Origin: Desulfovibrio desulfuricans
Lineage (GTDB): Bacteria; Desulfobacterota; Desulfovibrionia; Desulfovibrionales; Desulfovibrionaceae
DNA length: 64,000 nucleotides
Assembly (NCBI RefSeq): GCF_004801255.1
Contig: NZ_CP036295.1
Location: forward strand, 248,001 to 312,000
Direction of reading: 5' to 3'
A model generated the notes under the pieces. That model ran no database searches and had not been told where the DNA came from. It worked only from the letters and a program-made list of their open reading frames with translations. Position numbers and translations under genes: made by a program. Below, in pieces: positions 63,701 to 64,000 of the stretch. Each line of letters starts with the position of its first letter. Positions within the stretch are counted from its first letter, which is position 1.

Positions 63701-64000
63701 CACGATCAGCGGAACCACTCGGCTTGCCCTGGCCAAGAGCGCTCTGACAAACCTTTTGACAGGGTTCAAGGATCACACCGGTATTGTAAACGTCAACCTT
63801 ATCGGCTTCAGCGACACGGTATCCATCAATCTTGAGGCGCTCGAAGCGTCCAAGAAATCAGACGGTTCGTACCTTGACGCCATCATCAACAAGCTTGCCT
63901 CAGCCAGCGCCAATGGCGGCACAAACTATGAAGCCGCCTTTAAGGCCGCAGTGGACTGGTTTGGCGGCAAAGCAGGCGACAATAACACCAAGCTTGCCTA
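42750..64000 (+). CDS. giant RTX-type repeat adhesin (partial, continues beyond window)
   Basis: Open for at least 7083 codons with no stop. The ATG at 42750 has AAAAAGG seven bases upstream. Residues 1-93 form a small module (MADIKLTRPAAGQ, VLDFPTDQISIERP, FFDVFG) with no signal peptide, followed by PAAG at 94-97. Residues 162-6287 are 30 units of 205/206 residues. Then come a T1SS-143-like domain (about 6320-6452, ending TDRDGDTGTGNVSITVLDD), an unassigned region, a cadherin/VCBS-like domain (about 6814-6927, with NDFDADGN and DGSYSY), one RTX-like GGSGSDVLVG (about 6941-6950) and a VWA domain start with DTSGSMGDT (MIDAS DxSxS). This matches LapA/BapA-like type I secreted surface adhesins. 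The type I signal and secretion genes would lie beyond the right edge. Confidence 0.92.
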   Translation, partial: MADIKLTRPAAGQNVVILSARDARMVLDFPTDQISIERPQDSDSLFFRFDDGGSIELQNFYTQYHKDDVPSFEVDGQLIAGTEFFDVFGPDIVPAAGPSSVARGGGYQEYSELNIGNGVGALGGVDLQFDSASQSEVTFPSLGLQPRAVVAAAAVGQSAPATLFNISGEATTEGSSGVVFNVALSKPPVGSATAVITVAGKDYDVAIGADGKGTLTIANPNTEDVYKDASSLTATFKSISGGGYSQVIAGSTSPAYIADTVDTTTAHIDLTQTGNAVKAIISLDHAPQADTLVTYTVNGVQHAAVIKGGETSTTASLGNLVGSNPYGTPTSLTAEVTSVNNSSANFENVGNGTPTTASFTPVPTVTRATITGVDTDEASGKVTFNVALSNPPQTGTTAAVVVTFNGQDYNVAIGADGKGSLQVANPNTEDVYKDASGLTATVKSISGGGYSQVLTGAQGTAHIADTVDTTTAHIDLAQTGNAVKAIISLDHAPQADTLVTYTVNGVQHATVIKGGETSTTASLGNLVVSNPYGTPTSLTAEVTSVNNSSANFEAVSNGAPTTASFTPVPVPTTASITGVDTVEGTSDVTFNVALSNKPQPGTTATAVITVAGKDYDVAIGADGKGALTIANPNAEDVYKDASDLAATVKSVTGGGYSQVVTGAEGSAHIADTVGTTTASIGLAQHDNGVTATISLEHAPQHDTQITYTVNGVEHTAMIKGGETSTTADLGNLVASNPYGTPTNVTAAVTAVDNNAANFENVSNGAPTTASFTPVTVPTTASITGVDTVEGTKDVTFNVALSNVPKGGSATAVITVAGKDYDVAIGADGKGTLTVANPNAEDVYKDASDMTATVKSVTGGGYSQVVTGAEGSAHIADTVGTTTASIGLAQHDNGVTATISLEHAPQHDTQITYTVNGVEHTAMIKGGETSTTADLGNLVASNPYGTPTNVTAAVTAVDNNSANFENVSNGAPTTASFTPVTVPTTASITGVDTVEGTKDVTFNVALSNKPQAGTTATAVITVAGKDYDVAIGADGKGALTIANPNTEDVYKDASDLAATVKSVTGGGYSQVVTGAEGSAHIADTVDTTTASIGLAQHDNGVTATISLEHAPQHDTQITYTVNGVEHTAMIKGGETSTTADLGNLVASNPYGTPTNVTAAVTAVDNSSANFEAVSNGAPTTASFTPVPVPTTASITGVDTVEGTKDVTFNVALSNVPKGGSATAVITVAGKDYDVAIGADGKGALTIANPNAEDVYKDASDLAATVKSVTGGGYSQVVTGAEGSAHIADTVGTTTASIGLAQHDNGVTATISLEHAPQHDTQITYTVNGVEHTAMIKGGETSTTADLGNLVASNPYGTPTNFTAAVTAVDNNSANFENVSNGSPTTASFTPVTVPTTASITGVDTVEGTKDVTFNVELSNKPQPGTTATAVITVAGKDYDVAIGADGKGALTIANPNAEDVYKDASDLAATVKSVTGGGYSQVVTGAEGSAHIADTVDTTTASIGLAQHDNGVTATISLEHAPQHDTQITYTVNGVEHTATIKGGETSTTADLGNLVASNPYGTPTNVTAAVTAVDNSSANFEAVSNGAPTTASFTPVPVPTTASITGVDTVEGTSDVTFNVALSNKPQPGTTATAVITVAGKDYDVAIGADGKGALTIANPNAEDVYKDASDLAATVKSVTGGGYSQVVTGAEGSAHIADTVGTTTASIGLAQHDNGVTATISLEHAPQHDTQITYTVNGVEHTATIKGGETSTTADLGNLVASNPYGTPTNFTAAVTAVDNNSANFEAVSNGAPTTASFTPVTVPTTASITGVDTVEGTKDVTFNVELSNKPQPGTTATAVITVAGKDYDVAIGADGKGTLTVANPNAEDVYKDASDMTATVKSVTGGGYSQVVTGAEGSAHIADTVGTTTASIGLAQHDNGVTATISLEHAPQHDTQITYTVNGVEHTAMIKGGETSTTADLGNLVASNPYGTPTNVTAAVTAVDNNSANFENVSNGAPTTASFTPVTVPTTASITGVDTVEGTKDVTFNVALSNKPQAGTTATAVITVAGKDYDVAIGADGKGALTIANPNAEDVYKDASDMTATVKSVTGGGYSQVVTGAEGSAHIADTVGTTTASIGLAQHDNGVTATISLEHAPQHDTQITYTVNGVEHTATIKGGETSTTADLGNLVASNPYGTPTNVTAAVTAVDNNSANFEAVSNGSPTTASFTPVTVPTTASITGVNTVEGTKDVTFNVELSNKPQPGTTATAVITVAGKDYDVAIGADGKGALTIANPNAEDVYKDASDMTATVKSVTGGGYSQVVTGAEGSAHIADTVGTTTASIGLAQHDNGVTATISLEHAPQHDTQITYTVNGVEHTAMIKGGETSTTADLGNLVASNPYGTPTSFTAAVTAVDNNAANFEAVSNGSPTTASFTPVTVPTTASITGVDTVEGTSDVTFNVELSNKPQPGTTATAVITVAGKDYDVAIGADGKGALTIANPNAEDVYKDASDLAATVKSVTGGGYSQVVTGAEGSAHIADTVDTTTASIGLAQHDNGVTATISLEHAPQHDTQITYTVNGVEHTATIKGGETSTTADLGNLVASNPYGTPTNVTAAVTAVDNSSANFEAVSNGAPTTASFTPVPVPTTASITGVDTVEGTSDVTFNVALSNKPQPGTTATAVITVAGKDYDVAIGADGKGALTIANPNAEDVYKDASDLAATVKSVTGGGYSQVVTGAEGSAHIADTVGTTTASIGLAQHDNGVTATISLEHAPQHDTQITYTVNGVEHTAMIKGGETSTTADLGNLVASNPYGTPTNFTAAVTAVDNNSANFENVSNGSPTTASFTPVPVPTTASITGVDTVEGTKDVTFNVALSNVPKGGSATAVITVAGKDYDVAIGADGKGALTIANPNAEDVYKDASDLAATVKSVTGGGYSQVVTGAEGSAHIADTVGTTTASIGLAQHDNGVTATISLEHAPQHDTQITYTVNGVEHTATIKGGETSTTADLGNLVASNPYGTPTNFTAAVTAVDNNSANFEAVSNGAPTTASFTPVTVPTTASITGVDTVEGTKDVTFNVALSNVPKGGSATAVITVAGKDYDVAIGADGKGALTVANPNAEDVYKDASDLAATVKSVTGGGYSQVVTGAEGSAHIADTVGTTTASIGLAQHDNGVTATISLEHAPQHDTQITYTVNGVEHTATIKGGETSTTADLGNLVASNPYGTPTSFTAAVTAVDNNSANFEAVSNGSPTTASFTPVTVPTTASITGVNTVEGTKDVTFNVELSNKPQPGTTATAVITVAGKDYDVAIGADGKGALTIANPNAEDVYKDASDMTATVKSVTGGGYSQVVTGAEGSAHIADTVGTTTASIGLAQHDNGVTATISLEHAPQHDTQITYTVNGVEHTAMIKGGETSTTADLGNLVASNPYGTPTNFTAAVTAVDNNAANFEAVSNGAPTTASFTPVTVPTTASITGVDTVEGTKDVTFNVALSNVPKGGSATAVITVAGKDYNVAIGADGKGTLTVANPNAEDVYKDASDLAATVKSVTGGGYSQVVTGAEGSAHIADTVGTTTASIGLAQHDNGVTATISLEHAPQHDTQITYTVNGVEHTAMIKGGETSTTADLGNLVASNPYGTPTNVTAAVTAVDNNAANFENVSNGAPTTASFTPVTVPTTASITGVDTVEGTKDVTFNVALSNVPKGGSATAVITVAGKDYDVAIGADGKGALTIANPNAEDVYKDASDLAATVKSVTGGGYSQVVTGAEGSAHIADTVDTTTASIGLAQHDNGVTATISLEHAPQHDTQITYTVNGVEHTAMIKGGETSTTADLGNLVASNPYGTPTNFTAAVTAVDNNSANFEAVSNGAPTTASFTPVTVPTTASITGVDTVEGTSDVTFNVALSNVPKDGSATAVITVAGKDYDVAIGADGKGALTIANPNTEDVYKDASDLAATVKSVTGGGYSQVVTGAEGSAHIADTVDTTTASIGLAQHDNGVTATISLEHAPQHDTQITYTVNGVEHTAMIKGGETSTTADLGNLVASNPYGTPTNVTAAVTAVDNSSANFEAVSNGAPTTASFTPVPVPTTASITGVDTVEGTKDVTFNVALSNVPKGGSATAVITVAGKDYDVAIGADGKGALTIANPNAEDVYKDASDLAATVKSVTGGGYSQVVTGAEGSAHIADTVGTTTASIGLAQHDNGVTATISLEHAPQHDTQITYTVNGVEHTAMIKGGETSTTADLGNLVASNPYGTPTNFTAAVTAVDNNSANFENVSNGSPTTASFTPVTVPTTASITGVDTVEGTKDVTFNVELSNKPQPGTTATAVITVAGKDYDVAIGADGKGALTIANPNAEDVYKDASDLAATVKSVTGGGYSQVVTGAEGSAHIADTVDTTTASIGLAQHDNGVTATISLEHAPQHDTQITYTVNGVEHTATIKGGETSTTADLGNLVASNPYGTPTNVTAAVTAVDNSSANFEAVSNGAPTTASFTPVPVPTTASITGVDTVEGTSDVTFNVALSNKPQPGTTATAVITVAGKDYDVAIGADGKGALTIANPNAEDVYKDASDLAATVKSVTGGGYSQVVTGAEGSAHIADTVGTTTASIGLAQHDNGVTATISLEHAPQHDTQITYTVNGVEHTATIKGGETSTTADLGNLVASNPYGTPTNFTAAVTAVDNNSANFEAVSNGAPTTASFTPVTVPTTASITGVDTVEGTKDVTFNVELSNKPQPGTTATAVITVAGKDYDVAIGADGKGTLTVANPNAEDVYKDASDMTATVKSVTGGGYSQVVTGAEGSAHIADTVGTTTASIGLAQHDNGVTATISLEHAPQHDTQITYTVNGVEHTAMIKGGETSTTADLGNLVASNPYGTPTNVTAAVTAVDNNSANFENVSNGAPTTASFTPVTVPTTASITGVDTVEGTKDVTFNVALSNKPQAGTTATAVITVAGKDYDVAIGADGKGALTIANPNAEDVYKDASDMTATVKSVTGGGYSQVVTGAEGSAHIADTVGTTTASIGLAQHDNGVTATISLEHAPQHDTQITYTVNGVEHTAMIKGGETSTTADLGNLVASNPYGTPTNFTAAVTAVDNNSANFENVSNGSPTTASFTPVPVPTTASITGVDTVEGTKDVTFNVALSNVPKGGSATAVITVAGKDYDVAIGADGKGALTIANPNAEDVYKDASDLAATVKSVTGGGYSQVVTGAEGSAHIADTVGTTTASIGLAQHDNGVTATISLEHAPQHDTQITYTVNGVEHTATIKGGETSTTADLGNLVASNPYGTPTNFTAAVTAVDNNSANFEAVSNGAPTTASFTPVTVPTTASITGVDTVEGTKDVTFNVALSNVPKGGSATAVITVAGKDYDVAIGADGKGALTVANPNAEDVYKDASDLAATVKSVTGGGYSQVVTGAEGSAHIADTVGTTTASIGLAQHDNGVTATISLEHAPQHDTQITYTVNGVEHTAMIKGGETSTTADLGNLVASNPYGTPTNVTAAVTAVDNNSANFEAVSNGSPTTASFTPVTVPTTASITGVDTVEGTKDVTFNVELSNKPQAGTTATAVITVAGKDYDVAIGADGKGTLTIANPNAEDVYKDASDLAATVKSVTGGGYSQVVTGAEGSAHIADTVGTTTASIGLAQHDNGVTATISLEHAPQHDTQITYTVNGVEHTAMIKGGETSTTADLGNLVASNPYGTPTNFTAAVTAVDNNSANFENVSNGSPTTASFTPVPVPTTASITGVDTVEGTKDVTFNVALSNVPKGGSATAVITVAGKDYDVAIGADGKGALTIANPNAEDVYKDASDLAATVKSVTGGGYSQVVTGAEGSAHIADTVGTTTASIGLAQHDNGVTATISLEHAPQHDTQITYTVNGVEHTAMIKGGETSTTADLGNLVASNPYGTPTNFTAAVTAVDNSSANFEAVSNGAPTTASFTPVTVPTTASITGVDTVEGTKDVTFNVALSNVPKGGSATAVITVAGKDYDVAIGADGKGALTVANPNAEDVYKDASDLAATVKSVTGGGYSQVVTGAEGSAHIADTVGTTTASIGLAQHDNGVTATISLEHAPQHDTQITYTVNGVEHTAMIKGGETSTTADLGNLVASNPYGTPTNVTAAVTAVDNNSANFEAVSNGSPTTASFTPVTVPTTASITGVDTVEGTKDVTFNVELSNKPQAGTTATAVITVAGKDYDVAIGADGKGTLTIANPNAEDVYKDASDLAATVKSVTGGGYSQVVTGAEGSAHIADTVDTTTASIGLAQHDNGVTATISLEHAPQHDTQITYTVNGVEHTAMIKGGETSTTADLGNLVASNPSLVTVSAQITNVTGGNFEDVKWSTTSTDLRLDHPVLVGNSGVTVNENDLPGGTSPDAPALVQTGTVTVTAQDGVSNIKIGDTLVYSNGALVSGAVARVSGGELSVTGFNATTGELSYSFKLAGSLSHDKATHDASLNNTVSVTVTDRDGDTGTGNVSITVLDDAPRAAVTTTSTTTNTSIGSDIPIRFVYSEMDGYNKIGHTMPKGDINSANDFPDYVKDAMQGVTVSSATVTYAGTSAIGSIVSGGTLYSKNMSGGNAYNMTYDGLGVDTDKNSGVDTRTDLGWESIGNSTDRLGEINFAKTSGYGVSEAVVFDLPSGKTASSFSISLGAMEAGENEVALISFYRNGVLVNAIKAAATDTSTAVQNFTFSSSAIGGAYDKVVVSALDDKNTSSSDNSDFTIQAVTFGGASTGVLETATGTVSGVSADGIASIAFDSGHSQVTLAGGAIMTLAVSSDGKSVTGSVGGSTYFTATLSGVVNGQATWTFNQVHGFEVPSGASLLNFTVTDGDGDVTTAATTPATITTPPVAMADTDTVNHGDSVVHGNVLTNDFDADGNHIAVVGVSAGSDATTSTAAGSTVAGQYGSITINADGSYSYNLDNSNAAVKGMDGASLTDTFNYRISDGHGGYSTTTLKVNINDGKYSVDAKNGDTTISGGSGSDVLVGDAGGTSTSIVHGVSPVNYDVCIILDTSGSMGDTISGTTRLALAKSALTNLLTGFKDHTGIVNVNLIGFSDTVSINLEALEASKKSDGSYLDAIINKLASASANGGTNYEAAFKAAVDWFGGKAGDNNTKLA
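43029..43040 (+). other. possible LapG-type cleavage motif (PAAG) in the adhesin N terminus
   Basis: Codons 94-97 read Pro-Ala-Ala-Gly. LapG-type periplasmic proteases cut LapA-like adhesins at a di-alanine with this surrounding pattern (T/A/P-A-A-G), about 100 residues from the N terminus and directly after a retention module. Position and sequence both fit. No lapG or lapD gene is in the window. Confidence 0.55.
45813..49218 (+). repeat. about 3.4-kb higher-order duplication in the adhesin array, copy 1
   Basis: This block of more than five units appears again 8634 bases downstream. Rare variants inside it recur in the same order: AACACCGAAGAC near 45880, GACCTGGCG near 46525, GTGACCGGGGCG near 49050. 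At the left the copies part at 45812 (T against G) and at the right at 49219 (C against T). Identity was checked by eye at many positions, not base by base. Confidence 0.8.
54447..57852 (+). repeat. about 3.4-kb higher-order duplication in the adhesin array, copy 2
   Basis: Second copy of the block at 45813-49218 in the same direction and phase, with the same rare variants. It is followed by units that instead match the part of the array near 50910-52212, showing that the array is a mosaic. Confidence 0.8.
57914..61609 (+). repeat. tandem duplication of a three-unit block (period 1848 bases)
   Basis: The units beginning in the 57914, 58529 and 59144 region repeat at 59762, 60377 and 60992. 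Private variants such as CACAATGGCGTG (58987 and 60835) and GGCACGAAGGAC (59301 and 61149 region) occur in both copies. A few differences exist, for example ACC against ATG near 58468/60316, so the copies have started to diverge or were partly converted. Confidence 0.75.

Overview
The window looks like a chromosome segment of a sulfate-reducing deltaproteobacterium of the Desulfovibrio type. The strongest sign is the complete aprBA-qmoABC locus (adenylylsulfate reductase plus its quinone-interacting membrane complex), followed by a small gene in the position known as qmoD. An HdrCBA operon, repeated chemoreceptors and moderately high GC agree with this. The species cannot be named from the sequence alone.

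Layout. 1-9.7 kb is mostly minus strand: hdrCBA (hdrA cut by the left edge), aroQ and aroE, the flagellar hook gene flgE behind a good sigma-54 promoter, a secreted rhodanese, a PLP aminotransferase, a plus-strand PEBP-like lipoprotein, and a chorismate-mutase/EPSP-synthase-like fusion whose active-site motifs are degenerate. 10-18.6 kb is the plus-strand sulfate-reduction block aprB-aprA-qmoA-qmoB-qmoC-qmoD. It contains two perfect GC-rich intercistronic hairpins and ends in a bidirectional terminator. 18.7-22.3 kb is a minus-strand run: an unrecognised small protein, a secreted EF-hand protein, a YgiQ radical-SAM protein with long low-complexity tails, and slyX. 22.5-27.4 kb holds a chemoreceptor, a PaaK-like adenylate-forming enzyme without a recognisable P-loop, and a ClC antiporter. 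tRNA-Phe(GAA) at 27.4 kb borders an accessory patch (27.5-30.0 kb) made of ISL3, IS3 and IS481 transposase remnants around an AT-rich acyltransferase gene. 30.3-42.1 kb has a secreted alkaline phosphatase, a YibE/F membrane protein, a 1333-residue hybrid histidine kinase and two closely related chemoreceptors, one with a good sigma-28 promoter.

42.75-64.0 kb is one open reading frame that runs off the right edge: at least 7083 codons of a giant secreted adhesin. It has a short N-terminal module ending in a PAAG sequence that resembles a LapG protease site. About 30 tandem units of 205/206 residues follow, each made of two Ig-like halves. The visible C-terminal part has a T1SS-143-like domain, a cadherin/VCBS-like domain, one RTX-type nonapeptide and the start of a VWA domain with a MIDAS motif. 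The units are nearly identical in DNA, and a block of about 3.4 kb is duplicated inside the array. The 5' leader has several terminator-like hairpins. This adhesin and its leader are the most unusual part of the window.

How the genes fit together: Apr and Qmo carry electrons from menaquinone to APS, the central step of sulfate respiration. Hdr (with partners expected beyond the left edge) is a cytoplasmic electron-bifurcation module. The chemoreceptors, hybrid kinase, flagellar hook and giant adhesin suggest control of the switch between swimming and attachment, but no direct regulatory link is visible in the sequence.
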